Of a stretch of 30,160 nucleotides of DNA, positions 1 through 8,156 are shown piece after piece. The stretch is taken from the NCBI GenBank assembly GCA_009746045.1, contig RPFO01001554.1, positions 1 through 30,160 on the forward strand, written 5' to 3'. A program made the position numbers and the translations under genes. The notes under the pieces were generated by a model. That model was given only the letters and a program-made list of their open reading frames with translations, was not told where the DNA came from and did not search any database. Position 1 is the stretch's first letter, and each line of letters opens with the position of its first letter. Origin of the DNA: Mesostigma viride. Its lineage: Eukaryota > Streptophyta > Mesostigmatophyceae > Mesostigmatales > Mesostigmataceae.

Positions 1-815
1 ACGTGCGCACTTCCTCGTCAGCGAGCGAATCGACAACGCGGAACTCCGAAAGTTCCCTGTCGCTTCTCTCGGCGACACACGAATCCAGAGGTATCACGTC
101 CTCCCCATTCACGGCGACCTCGCGGTACTTCCCCTCTAACAAGAACCTCCATTTCTCCCCGTTCTCGTCATCACGCAAGCCCAGGCGAACGCGGACGCGT
201 CCTATCAAGTCCGCGCACGGGTGCGCGTTGTAGGGACACTCCGTCTCGTGTTTCGTCACATCCCCTCTTCCGCACACCCGGTCGCATCCGAGGCCTGACA
301 ACCGAAATCGGCAGGGGAAGTACCCGCACGCGTCGTAGTGGACGAGGGCGTCCTTGCGCGCGAAGAGGGCGCCGCATCCGTGTTCGGCGTTCGGACACGC
401 CACCGTTTCGAACGCGCATCTCCCCATTTCGCAGTGGTCCCAAACGTCCCGCGCAGGCCCCTCGAAATGGCAACCGATTTCGCGACGGGGACACTTTTGT
501 CGCACGCGGGCCGCGATGCGTCCGATTGTCGCCATGGGACGGTGAGTATACCCCAGCCAAGGGGCGCGGCAGAGAACGCATCGACCGGACGCGCCGGCGG
601 CGACCCCTCCGCGCGTCGTCTGGTCCCGGATGAGCGTTCGGACGCACGGTTCCGCACAAACGACCGCCTCGCACTTCCCGCCCCCCGTCCGCGTGCGGCA
701 CTCGAGGACGACCGGGTCGCGCACGAGATCCTTGCACAGGACGCACGAAAATTCCTCCACGTCGACCGTCACGACCCCTCCCCCGCTCCCCCGCGACCCC
801 TCCGCCGCCGTCCAT
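1..815 (-). CDS. RING + TRAF-type zinc-finger protein (partial, frame break near start)
   Basis: One minus-strand frame is open from about 775 to the left edge of the window, so the C-terminus is missing. It encodes a RING-like module (CVLC, then a Cys-rich stretch, then CVLC) followed by TRAF-type zinc fingers with repeated Cys/His spacing (CPRR..GCHF..H..C, CPN..HGC..H..C, CRFSGLGC..H..C). In cellular proteins this layout belongs to E3 ubiquitin ligases, so a role in modifying host or viral proteins is inferred. The frame has no ATG. The nearest ATG (813-815) is in another frame, separated from the RING by runs of four to five G, so an indel in the G-rich stretch 770-812 probably hides the true start. 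The alternative is a non-ATG start near 773. The Cys/His pattern makes this frame much more convincing than the overlapping ones. Confidence 0.7.
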
Positions 816-895
816 CGAGCTCTATACAGGTTTCGCGACAGAATAAAAGCTCGCGATAAGACGCGAGAAACATCGGGACGCTGTCCATCCACGCG

Positions 896-1234
896 ATGTC
901 GAGGAGCGATACAGAGGACATCCGGACGGCGCAGACGTCCCGCTCGGCGTCAGACGACCCGTGGAAGAGGGTCCCCGCGTACGTCCAGCACGAACTGCAC
1001 AACGACATCGTCGTCACGTGGACGGGGGAGTGGCTGGACGCGTACGGGTCCTACTACCTCCGATCGGACCTCGGGATCGACCATTTCGTCCGGGACATGA
1101 AAGAGGAGCTGGCGGCGGTCAATCGTCTTCTTCCTCTCCCTCCTCCTCCGCCGCCTCTTCCTCAGATCCCCGATCGGGACCCTCCTCCCCCGGATCGTTC
1201 GAGTCTTCGTCCTCGCTCTTCTTCCTCTGCTTGA
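896..1234 (+). CDS. hypothetical protein with proline-rich tail
   Basis: A 112-residue product starts at an ATG about 80 bp from the divergent RING/TRAF gene. The first ~75 residues look like a normal globular protein, with aromatic-rich segments such as WKRVPAYVQHEL and WTGEWLDAYGSYYL. The last ~35 residues are low-complexity Pro/Arg/Ser and overlap, in the opposite orientation, the acidic tail of the gene ending at 1119. That overlap suggests the true C-terminus may lie earlier or that a small indel extends the frame. No family recognised. The intergenic stretch holds an AT-rich TATA-like segment (840-850). Confidence 0.5.
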   Translation: MSRSDTEDIRTAQTSRSASDDPWKRVPAYVQHELHNDIVVTWTGEWLDAYGSYYLRSDLGIDHFVRDMKEELAAVNRLLPLPPPPPPLPQIPDRDPPPPDRSSLRPRSSSSA

Positions 1235-1598
1235 CGCGGCGGAGGGACACGGTCTCGGTCACCTCGGGGGTCAGGACGACGGACACGCACCGCTCCGCTT
1301 GCTCCTCGTCCTCTCCGAACCACTCGATCAGCCGCGTCTTCACCTCGGCCGGTCTGACTTGCGTCTTCTTCAGCCCCTTCTTCACGACGAGGCGGTCGTT
1401 CGTGCCGGTGATGTTGCACGCGTCCACCTTGGCGCCCACGAGCTTTTCGAGGATCAGGGAGGACAGCTCCTTCTTCCTCTTGCGGAGAGGCATCGTGTCC
1501 TTGGCCGCCTGCTTGAGCGCGTCGTCGATCTGGATGTACTCGGCCGTGGCCCTTCGGACCTCCTCTTTCCACCTCTCGACGTTCATCTGGTCCTCCAT
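1119..1598 (-). CDS. conserved NCLDV-type small protein with acidic tail (DUF5760-like)
   Basis: The 159-residue product begins MEDQMNVERW. It has a helical N-terminal half rich in Lys/Arg/Glu (residues ~1-55), a mixed middle (VDACNITGTNDRLVVKKGLKK), a second helix-turn stretch, and a strongly acidic Glu/Asp tail of about 30 residues. Small proteins with this order (short N-terminal Trp motif, charged helices, a 'K.GLKKTQV' segment) recur in giant viruses, and I think this is the DUF5760-type group; that assignment is from memory and uncertain. The acidic tail resembles those of chaperones or DNA-mimic proteins. Its 3' end overlaps the convergent gene at 896-1234 by ~115 bp. Confidence 0.6.
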   Translation of the reverse strand: MEDQMNVERWKEEVRRATAEYIQIDDALKQAAKDTMPLRKRKKELSSLILEKLVGAKVDACNITGTNDRLVVKKGLKKTQVRPAEVKTRLIEWFGEDEEQAERCVSVVLTPEVTETVSLRRVKQRKKSEDEDSNDPGEEGPDRGSEEEAAEEEGEEEDD

Positions 1599-1693
1599 GT
1601 CGACTGGCGAGATGGGTTGGTCATACCATTGACGGAGACAACATTTATCCTCGTCCGAACGCGGTCGTCGTCCTCACGAATTCCGACACGTTC

Positions 1694-2362
1694 TCACAGG
1701 CCGGCGACCTGCATCATGCCGGGCTGCCCCCACAAGCTGGTCTTGGCGGGGAGGGAGGACTCGCCGTAGACCCCCATCGAGGCGGTGTCGGCGATCTCGG
1801 GGAAGCCGAACACGGTGCGGGACACGGACCCGTAGTCGACCTCCTGGTACCGGGGGTCGAGGTACAGACTGCTCGTGTCGGACGTGCCTAGCCGTCCGAA
1901 CGCCCCTCGCGTGGCCACGCCGATGGAGCCCCATCCGTCCAGTGTCGCGGGGTTGGGGATGTAGGGACGCAGCGTCTGGATGCCGGTGACGGGCATGTCC
2001 TTGTTGTTGGAGGTGACGTATCCGACGCCGACCTTGTAATCGTCGAGGGTGGCGCCCACGACGTCCGCGGGCTTGGGGAGGAGGTCGGACGCGAACGACA
2101 GCTGCTCGTCGAAACCGACACCGTGGCTCAGGAGCCCGGGGCGGGCGCGGGTGTCCATGCCGTACTTGGCGTCGAACTCGGACGCGGGGATCATGAAGGA
2201 CTCCGTGCCGGCGCGGTGGGTCATGGACGACCGCATGCTCTCGTAGGCGGGGTCGCCGGTCAGCTGCGTGTAGATGTCGGGACGGGGCTGAACGCCGACG
2301 TAGTCGTCCTTGCCGCTGTCCACGTAGGCGTCGGCGTACTTGTACTCGCTCGGGAAGTCCAT
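1694..2362 (-). CDS. putative structural (virion) protein, unknown family
   Basis: The start codon at 2362 is chosen because an AT-rich stretch (ctatatcgacgg) lies about 30 bp upstream and the longer upstream frame is low-quality. The 222-residue product is rich in Tyr, Gly, Ser, Asp and Pro (DGYVGVQPRP-like segments, VGYVTSNNKDMPVTG), lacks Cys and has no membrane segment. Such composition is common in NCLDV capsid-associated proteins, so a virion role is plausible, but no family is recognised. It is followed in the same orientation by the conserved acidic-tail protein. Confidence 0.65.
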   Translation of the reverse strand: MDFPSEYKYADAYVDSGKDDYVGVQPRPDIYTQLTGDPAYESMRSSMTHRAGTESFMIPASEFDAKYGMDTRARPGLLSHGVGFDEQLSFASDLLPKPADVVGATLDDYKVGVGYVTSNNKDMPVTGIQTLRPYIPNPATLDGWGSIGVATRGAFGRLGTSDTSSLYLDPRYQEVDYGSVSRTVFGFPEIADTASMGVYGESSLPAKTSLWGQPGMMQVAGL

Positions 2363-2403
2363 CGTTCGCTCGGACGCCGTCGATATAGTAATCCGCGAGA
2401 CAA

Positions 2404-2934
2404 TTATTTGCGAGGGGGTGCGCCTCTCCTCCCCTTCCCGTGGAGGGACAAGAGGAGCCGCATTTGGTCTTCGGAGAGGTCGAGGTCGGGCGGCGGCAGA
2501 CCGTACTCCTCGCATTCCCACCGGACTACGAGGTCGTACCCCGCGTCCCGTATGCTCGCGTGCTTGAGTTTGGTCTTCAGGTACAGCACGCCGTACGGCT
2601 CCCCCTTCAAAGGGTGCACGTCGAAGAAGGGGAACATGTCGGGATTCCCGTGCCAGAAATCTCCCTCGAATTCGAACACGGTGGGCGGACGCGTGTCTTC
2701 GCAGTAGCCGTCGACGAACAGGATTTTTCCGCCGATCCGCAGTCCGAACTCGCCCCCGTTGCAGGAATGTCGGATGCGCAGGCCGGTCTCCTTCTCGACT
2801 TCCATCATCCATTTCACGGCTCGCGGGACGTGGCCACGAGGCGCGAGCGAGCAGGTCGACGAGAATCTGACGAATCGGATGCGCGTCACGAGCCGGTGGC
2901 CGAGGTGGAGGTGGGGCAAGGCGATCGCGCGCAT
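2404..2934 (-). CDS. VSR-like PD-(D/E)XK endonuclease
   Basis: The 176-residue product carries a signature seen in VSR-like nucleases of viruses and DNA transposons: a VDGY motif (Asp at ~75), a strand with FEFEGDFWHG (residues ~87-96), then KTKLK and a final GYDLVVRWECE (residues ~132-142). In the family, the Asp of VDGY and the acidic residue of the EFxG strand bind the metal, and the GY..(V/I)..WE(C/E) segment is the closing strand and helix. It therefore probably nicks or cuts DNA, either in repair/recombination or as a homing-type enzyme. The first ~40 residues are low quality, so an internal start at the Met-Met near residue 43-44 is possible. Confidence 0.65.
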   Translation of the reverse strand: MRAIALPHLHLGHRLVTRIRFVRFSSTCSLAPRGHVPRAVKWMMEVEKETGLRIRHSCNGGEFGLRIGGKILFVDGYCEDTRPPTVFEFEGDFWHGNPDMFPFFDVHPLKGEPYGVLYLKTKLKHASIRDAGYDLVVRWECEEYGLPPPDLDLSEDQMRLLLSLHGKGRRGAPPRK

Positions 2935-2961
2935 TTGAACCGTCCTAGAGGCGGCAGATCC

Positions 2962-4023
2962 TCACTCAACGCCGGACATTTTCGGCGGGCTTTCGACGCG
3001 ACGCGGACGCGGACATCGTCCGAGTTTTCTTGGCGCGCGTTTTCGTCGCAGGGTGGGCGAGACCTTGCGGGTCTTCTTGGCGTTCGCCGACTTTCTGGAT
3101 TTGTTGGAAGGGACACGACGGGTCGATTTGGCGGGCCGGACGATTGCCTCGGCCCGTTTCCGCGGACGGGACGGGGCGGACGCGACGCTGGTCTTGCGAC
3201 GACGCGAATACGCGCCTACTCTGTGCCTGAAATTTTCGATGGCCTCCTTCCATTCATCGTCGGTCCAGTTATCGGTGACATTTAAACGTTTGATCTCCTG
3301 GATGATGCTCGCTAGGTCCTGTGTGTTCTCGTTGGACGGTTTGAGGGCGCCGACCGCATCCGGGCCCCAGTTGCCGCCCAGAAAACCTAAGTCACCTTGC
3401 GCTAGAAAGAAGTCACCGGAGTTCCCGTTATCGACCGCGGGAAGACCGTTCGCGTCCCGGTCCAACTCATCTGGGTCCTTCGAAAGAATTTCAGAATTAT
3501 CCATTATATCTTGCAATTCTTCGTCCGTCATCGACCCCAGATCGGCCAGCTCCTTATCAAGTGGAGACGAAGCGTTCTTAACGCGGGCGCGGCGGGGCGC
3601 GCGATAGAGGCGTTCGTTGGACTTCGGCCTCCCGTGGCCCAGGTCGCCCACCGCGTAGAGGCCGTACATGCGCACCTGTCTCTTCCGAGCGCAATCGCGA
3701 AAGCTCCCCAAGTCCCTGCCTTTGCGAGCGCCGAGTACGTCCGTGCCGCAGAAGAACTCTCCTTTGGATCGGGGGTCGTGGTCCGGTAGCTCGCTCATGC
3801 GCGGGAGTAGTTCCGCGATTTTCAGGAGCTTCGGGTCGCGGGTCTGTTTGATTCCGTACAGACGCGTCTCCTGGCGACACGTGTCGTCACCCCCGTCTCG
3901 CTTGCCTCGGTAGTACGCGCTGTTCCGTCTGTCGCTCGCGCTCCGGTTGCCGCAGTAGTAGTCCCTGCGTTTCGACAGTCTTGGGTTGTATCCTATCCGT
4001 CCGTCTCCGTCCGTACTCTCCAT
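2962..4023 (-). CDS. basic-tailed protein with two YCG...C...(V/T)RxYG motifs
   Basis: The 353-residue product has three parts. The N-terminal third contains two copies of a short module: YYCGN...C...TRLYGI (residues ~22-57) and FFCGT...C...QVRMYGL (residues ~89-125). The middle is acidic with several predicted helices (MTDEELQDIMDN; DDEWKEAIENFRHRV). The last ~90 residues are a histone-tail-like Lys/Arg/Ser/Pro-rich stretch. The same module occurs once in the small basic protein at 13540-13914, and similar modules are familiar from other NCLDV proteins of unknown function. DNA binding or packaging through the tail is inferred. An ATG at 4023 opens the frame cleanly. Confidence 0.75.
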   Translation of the reverse strand: MESTDGDGRIGYNPRLSKRRDYYCGNRSASDRRNSAYYRGKRDGGDDTCRQETRLYGIKQTRDPKLLKIAELLPRMSELPDHDPRSKGEFFCGTDVLGARKGRDLGSFRDCARKRQVRMYGLYAVGDLGHGRPKSNERLYRAPRRARVKNASSPLDKELADLGSMTDEELQDIMDNSEILSKDPDELDRDANGLPAVDNGNSGDFFLAQGDLGFLGGNWGPDAVGALKPSNENTQDLASIIQEIKRLNVTDNWTDDEWKEAIENFRHRVGAYSRRRKTSVASAPSRPRKRAEAIVRPAKSTRRVPSNKSRKSANAKKTRKVSPTLRRKRAPRKLGRCPRPRRVESPPKMSGVE

Positions 4024-4213
4024 GGGTCTCCAGGAGCGTAGTATAGCTTACTGGATAGAAATTAACCGCCCGCCGTGTCGACTCGGACGTCACGGACGAG
4101 GCGCGGCGCCGGCGGGGTCGCAAATCGGATATGTTTCGATTCCAACGACACGTTCGAGCGTTACGTCCCGGACGAGCGCCGCGTCACCTCGTGCCCATGG
4201 ACGCTCCGAGCCA

Positions 4214-4220
4214 TATAAAA
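4214..4220 (+). promoter_or_regulatory. TATA box upstream of the gene at 4329
   Basis: A TATAAAA sequence stands alone in GC-rich DNA about 110 bp before the ATG at 4329. The same layout (TATA box, leader over 100 nt) recurs before 12629, 14128 and 24665, and on the minus strand before 19862. Confidence 0.5.
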
Positions 4221-4328
4221 AGCGCCCACGGTAGGGTTCGAGCCATCACATCCCGAACTCTCCCAACTCGAAAAACAAGAACGCGCCACTCCGACATCCG
4301 CGGAGTCCGTCGATCGCCTACCGACAAT

Positions 4329-5314
4329 ATGTCGTCTTCCACCGTGCACGACCAGGCGCCTCTCGCCCTCGACGGCTCGAATTGTCGACGTGACAGAACG
4401 GTACCAGAGGACAGCGTCAATGTCCCGACTGCCGTTCCAGCAGCCGCGGTGACAGCACCGGTACAAGAGGACATCGCTGATGTCCCGCGGTCCTCCCCAC
4501 CCACTCCGATCCGTCTGCTGACGTACGCGGACGGACGATACGTCGGCGTGGACAGGGACACGAACGTGCTCGTCGCCGTCCCGTCGACCGCCCGGTCTGC
4601 AAACGAGCGACCAGGGACGGAGGGGTGTACGTCCGCTTCCTCACCCCGCGTTCCGAGATCGTCCTCCGCCGCACGATCACCAAAGACAGCGTCGCGCGCG
4701 ATATGGGATACTTGTTGAACGGTATCCCCCGCGACCGCGTGATGAACCAGGTGCACGTGATCTATTGCCCCGCGGGGCTGTTCGACGTCGCTCAACGCGC
4801 GTTCTCGCGAAAAGGCACAAGGGCGGACTCGAGCGTCGTCCGATCATGGATCGCGCGGTACGTCAACGAAGCCTGTCCCGTCGATCTGGAAGCCACGAAG
4901 GACGAGACGGACGTCGTCCTCTGCAACGAGAATTGGAGCTTCACGCGCACGGCGGTCGATTTTGTGACGGGCGAGGACGACAAGAGGACCGTGTTCGCGA
5001 GGGCGGTGGGAGACCTGCTCGTGATACTGGCGTACCCCGACAGCATGAAGAACATGATCGAAAGGGAGGCCGTCCAGGTCGGGGACAGGTACTGGTTCTC
5101 CATGGACCTGGTGTCGAGGACGGGGGAGAAGGTGGACAACGCCTATCGCAACCGTTCCGAGTCCGACGTGTACGACTCTGTCGAGCTGAGTCTCCGAAAG
5201 GTCTCGGGCGGCGTCCCTCGCGCGTGGGCCGTGTCCGAAGAAGGGTTGGTGTTGAGCGACCGACGCGAGGGAAGCGGGAGCTACGCCGTGAACCGCAAGC
5301 GCGCGAGATCGTGA
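4329..5314 (+). CDS. unrecognised protein, frame break at a GGGG run
   Basis: The first part starts at the ATG at 4329 (MSSSTVHD) and is readable to about 4625. The continuation is in another frame from GVYVRFLTPRSEIV onward to the stop at 5314. The switch falls at the G-run 4622-4625 and behaves as if one base were missing. The N-terminal part contains a short internal repeat (VPEDSVNVP and VQEDIADVP) whose DNA includes two of the GGACR-N7-YGTCC dyads. The rest (~230 residues) is a mixed alpha/beta protein without membrane segments or recognisable motifs. Two separate genes are possible, but the second lacks an ATG near its start, which favours one broken gene. Its 3' end overlaps the convergent gene by 34 bp. 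Confidence 0.6.
4409..4425 (+). promoter_or_regulatory. dyad GGACA-N7-TGTCC
   Basis: A 5-bp inverted repeat with the 7-nt spacer gcgtcaa. It lies inside the coding region of the gene starting at 4329, 60 bp before a second copy. Confidence 0.5.
4469..4485 (+). promoter_or_regulatory. dyad GGACA-N7-TGTCC
   Basis: An inverted repeat with the 7-nt spacer tcgctga, extended to 6 bp by a T/A pair. The flanking bases (ggta-c-agaggaca) match those of the copy at 4409, so a ~25-bp segment is duplicated. Confidence 0.5.
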
Positions 5315-5775
5315 CCACACGCGCGAGATACGATCGCGTCATCCGCGTCGAACGACCGGAGCGTTCGCATGTCTAAAGTAGATAGGGACAAGTAGGTTCT
5401 TGTGAGCAATGGGGTAGGAGGAGGGGCGGACTTGGATGCCCCGCGTCGACTTAGAACGCGGTCGAGGACCGCTTTGTACATGTATTTATGAATATTCCTA
5501 ATAAAACTCAATTTCCACGCCTCCACTCGGGACTCGTCCACGCATTGTAAATACGCGTCTCTGCCATCGTATCTTCTCACTATTTCTTGGACGAACTCGC
5601 GACGACGATCGGTCATGTTGTGCGCCATGACGCGCGCAAAGTCGTCGGGGTAGGGACAGGTGCGCAGGAGGTAGGTAGCCACGATCCGGGCGGGGTCGGC
5701 GCGGCCCGTACTTGTCCGCACGCAGTCGGCCGTCGACAAGACAGACGCGACGTGGTCTCGCAGGGATTCGGCCAT
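5281..5775 (-). CDS. hypothetical protein, 164 aa
   Basis: The product starts MAESLRDHV at an ATG just after a run of twelve C on its strand. It is mostly helical, with charged amphipathic stretches (ARVMAHNMTDRRREFVQEIVRRYDG; RVEAWKLSFIRNIHKYMYKAVLDRVL), and lacks membrane segments or zinc motifs. No family recognised. The helical core is convincing as real protein. The last ~30 residues overlap the end of the convergent gene at 4329-5314. Confidence 0.65.
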   Translation of the reverse strand: MAESLRDHVASVLSTADCVRTSTGRADPARIVATYLLRTCPYPDDFARVMAHNMTDRRREFVQEIVRRYDGRDAYLQCVDESRVEAWKLSFIRNIHKYMYKAVLDRVLSRRGASKSAPPPTPLLTRTYLSLSTLDMRTLRSFDADDAIVSRACGHDLARLRFTA

Positions 5776-5779
5776 GGAC

Positions 5780-5791
5780 GGGGGGGGGGGG
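5780..5791. repeat. 12-base G homopolymer
   Basis: Twelve consecutive G on the plus strand, between the start of the gene at 5775 and the stop of the desulfurase at 5805. It is the longest homopolymer in the window and is likely length-variable or miscounted. Confidence 0.9.
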
Positions 5792-5804
5792 TAACTTGTC
5801 GCGT

Positions 5805-6961
5805 CTAACGAATCGATGGGGTATTATGCGCGCTAAAGGAAACGTGCGCGAGGGCGGCGCGAAGGGCGGTCAAAAACTTGCGCACGTCGGACTCGGTCGT
5901 GTACTCGGACACGCCCACGCGGATGGTCCCGTTCTCGTGGGCCTTCGACTTGCCCGCGGCCTTTAACACGTCGCTGCGTTTGCCGAGTTTGCACGCGCTG
6001 CCGACGGACACGCATATCCCCTCCTTGGCCAGGAGTCGCGAGACGGCTCTCGAGTCCACGCCCACGAACGACCCGCTCACGAGATGCGGGACTCTCCGCG
6101 CCGGGGAGTCGGGACCGTTGAAGGCCGCGCCGAGTTCGGCCATGCCCCGTCGCACGAGGTCCGCCGCGTCGCCCACCTCGCGCGTCTTTGCCCGTATACC
6201 TTTGGCGTTTCGGCACACCGCCTCCGCCAGACTGGATATCAGCGGCGGACTCTCCGTCCCGGGCCTCAACAACCTCTCCTGGGATCCGCCGTACGCTAAG
6301 GGCGCCACGCGGTCCAGGTCCCCGCGGACGACGAGCGCGCCCGTCCCCTTGACCCCGTGGATCTTATGTCCCGACACCGTGAAGCTGTCGAGGTACCGCA
6401 AGCCCCGCACGACGTACTTCCCCGCGGCCTGGGTCGTGTCCGAATGGAAGAACACGTCTCTCCCCAACACGCGGCGGATGGCGCCCAAGTCCTGGATCGT
6501 CCCGAGCTCGTTGGACGCGTAGATGAACGACGCGAGTTTCACGTCCTTACCGTACATCCGCACGGCTCGGCGCAGTTCCTCCATGTCGAGGAACCCCTGT
6601 CCGTCCACGGGGATCTTGACCACCTTCACCCCGCCCCTCGTGATCCTCTGCAAGTGCTCCAAAGGCTTGATCCCGCTCGGGTGCTCGATGGCCGAGGTCA
6701 GCACCACCCCGCGGTTGCCGTGATGCTCCATGACCCCGTGGAGCACGATGTTGTTGCTCTCGGTGGAGCCGGACGTGAACACCACGCGTTCGGGGGGACC
6801 CCGAGACACTTGCCGATCCTCTTCCTGCACGCCTCCACGATCGCTCGCGAGTCTCGACCCGCCACGTGGCTGCTCGACGCGTTGCCGTACGCGCGTTTGG
6901 CGACGTCGGCGAGGACGTCGACGACGGACGCGTGCGGCTGCGTGGTCGAACAGGAGTCCAA
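5805..6961 (-). CDS. NifS-like cysteine desulfurase (class V aminotransferase fold), frame-broken
   Basis: PLP-dependent cysteine desulfurases take sulfur from cysteine for Fe-S clusters or thiolation. All landmarks are present across two frames. N-terminal fragment: IYLDSCSTT, then YGNASSSH. C-terminal fragment: FTSGSTESNN, AIEHPSG, FHSDTTQAAGK (Asp and Gln that contact PLP), SGHKIHG (the Schiff-base Lys), and GSACKLG with the catalytic Cys. Total length (~385 aa) is normal for the family. The break falls at the six-base G run 6792-6797, as if one base were missing. A second oddity is the start: the IYLDS frame has no ATG before an upstream stop, whereas ATGs at 7021-7023 and 7006-7008 are in another frame. 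So there is either a second indel or a non-ATG start. A NifS-like protein is known in African swine fever virus, so viral carriage has precedent. The catalytic residues are intact, so the breaks could be sequencing errors. Confidence 0.88.
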
Positions 6962-7024
6962 GTAGATCCGCGGCTTCCTCGACCGGACTTCCGTCTCGTA
7001 GCAGGCATGCGCTGACCGGGCATT

Positions 7025-7642
7025 CTATACTGGTATCGCGGTTTTCTTATGCGGCCGCCGGTCGTTCGGCCACGAAGGGGACGCGCGGAGAGCCAGCATC
7101 CGTCGGTGGAGTTCGGCGGAGTCGCTCATGTATTGTCGGATCATGGAGGCGAGGCCGAGGAGGTATCTCCACTGGCATTCGCGCGCGTGGCCCAGCGACG
7201 CCTTGGGATCGCGGGCATCGAACCCGGACCTGTCCATCCACCGCTTGGTCATCTCCGCCTTCCACGCCTTGGAGGAGCGATAGAACGCGTCGCACAGCCG
7301 CCTCTGGGATTCGTCGCCCAGATAGGCGGGCGGGGGGCGGGGCACGGGGTCCACGCGATTACGGTAATGGACCTCGTGCAGAATTCCGGGGGCCGGCAGG
7401 GACGCGAACGTCAGCCGCATTTTCTCCGAGTCGCTCGCGTACCCCTCGATCAGGGAGCACAGGCCGGAAAGGTACTCCCACCTCCGGGCGCGCGCTCGCT
7501 CGCGGAGACCGGCGAAATCGCTGTCGAAAGAAGCCGCAGCGTCCGCGTCCCTCCGCGCCTCGACGTCTTCCCTCCACGCCGTCGCGGACCGCAAGAACCG
7601 CCGGTACATCCGGCAGTACGCCCCGTCCGGAAGCTCGTTCAT
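7025..7642 (-). CDS. protein made of two copies of a ~75-residue helical unit
   Basis: The 205-residue product (start MNELPDGAYC at 7642) consists of two diverged tandem units. Unit 1 runs from CRMYRRFLRSATAWRED to the ASLPAPG region; unit 2 from RRLCDAFYRSSKAWKAEM to LALRASPS. Shared positions include (F)YRSxxAW, an FD pair, RARxxxWxYLxGLxSxI, and YxSDSxxxxxxxxxL. The units are predicted helical with a conserved Trp-x-Tyr-Leu core. No family recognised. Codon choice and the internal duplication support this short frame; the upstream extension to 8092 is antisense to another gene and was not used. Divergent from the gene at 7770. Confidence 0.7.
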   Translation of the reverse strand: MNELPDGAYCRMYRRFLRSATAWREDVEARRDADAAASFDSDFAGLRERARARRWEYLSGLCSLIEGYASDSEKMRLTFASLPAPGILHEVHYRNRVDPVPRPPPAYLGDESQRRLCDAFYRSSKAWKAEMTKRWMDRSGFDARDPKASLGHARECQWRYLLGLASMIRQYMSDSAELHRRMLALRASPSWPNDRRPHKKTAIPV

Positions 7643-7769
7643 CTCTCCGCCAGTGCGATCTCGCAGTCTCGGTACTCCTCCTATGCAGAGAAGTTCCGGT
7701 GGCAGCGGGCGCGCGTTTCGGTCGACGGATTTTTGTTTCGCGGATAAAAAGGAGAGAACGGATCGGCTC

Positions 7770-8156
7770 ATGGCGTGGTATTCCGAGTACACGTCGACCC
7801 CCGCGTCCCGCGCTCCCGCCAAGACCAAGCCCGCCGGGACCCTCTCCTCGGCCATCAGCAATCCCGACGTCGACGACGCGGACGACGCGTCCTGGTCCGA
7901 CTCGCTCCCGTCCGCCACGAAGCCCTCGGCGCGTCCGTCCGTCTCGTTCTCGCACCCGCCGCCCGAGACGGCCGCGGCCGACGCGAAGGCGTGGCACGAA
8001 CAGGCGCCCGTGTCCCGGTCGCGGGGACACGGCCTGACGCCCGAGGGTCTGAAATCGTACATCGCGTCCACGTACGCGGCGGATCCCGGCAAGGTGCGTT
8101 CCCATCACCTAAAAAGTGTCCTGCGTACGGAGAAGGACGCGACGGGTTTCCAGTGA
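7770..8156 (+). CDS. hypothetical Ser/Pro/Ala-rich protein, upstream partner of the gene at 8156
   Basis: The 128-residue product starts MAWYSEYTST. The middle is disordered-looking (Ser, Pro, Ala, Asp) and a better-ordered C-terminal ~45 residues follow (GLTPEGLKSYIASTYAADPGK). A GATAAAAAGG stretch ~25 bp upstream supports this start; in-frame ATGs at 7653 and 7683 would add up to 39 residues. Its stop codon overlaps the next gene's start (TGATG), an arrangement that allows coupled translation or simply reflects compaction. No family recognised. Confidence 0.6.
   Translation: MAWYSEYTSTPASRAPAKTKPAGTLSSAISNPDVDDADDASWSDSLPSATKPSARPSVSFSHPPPETAAADAKAWHEQAPVSRSRGHGLTPEGLKSYIASTYAADPGKVRSHHLKSVLRTEKDATGFQ

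Noticed and set aside
7642-8092. N-terminal extension of the two-unit protein
   Set aside because: It is fully antisense to the gene at 7770-8156 and adds Ser/Gly/Asp-rich sequence without similarity to the repeat units.
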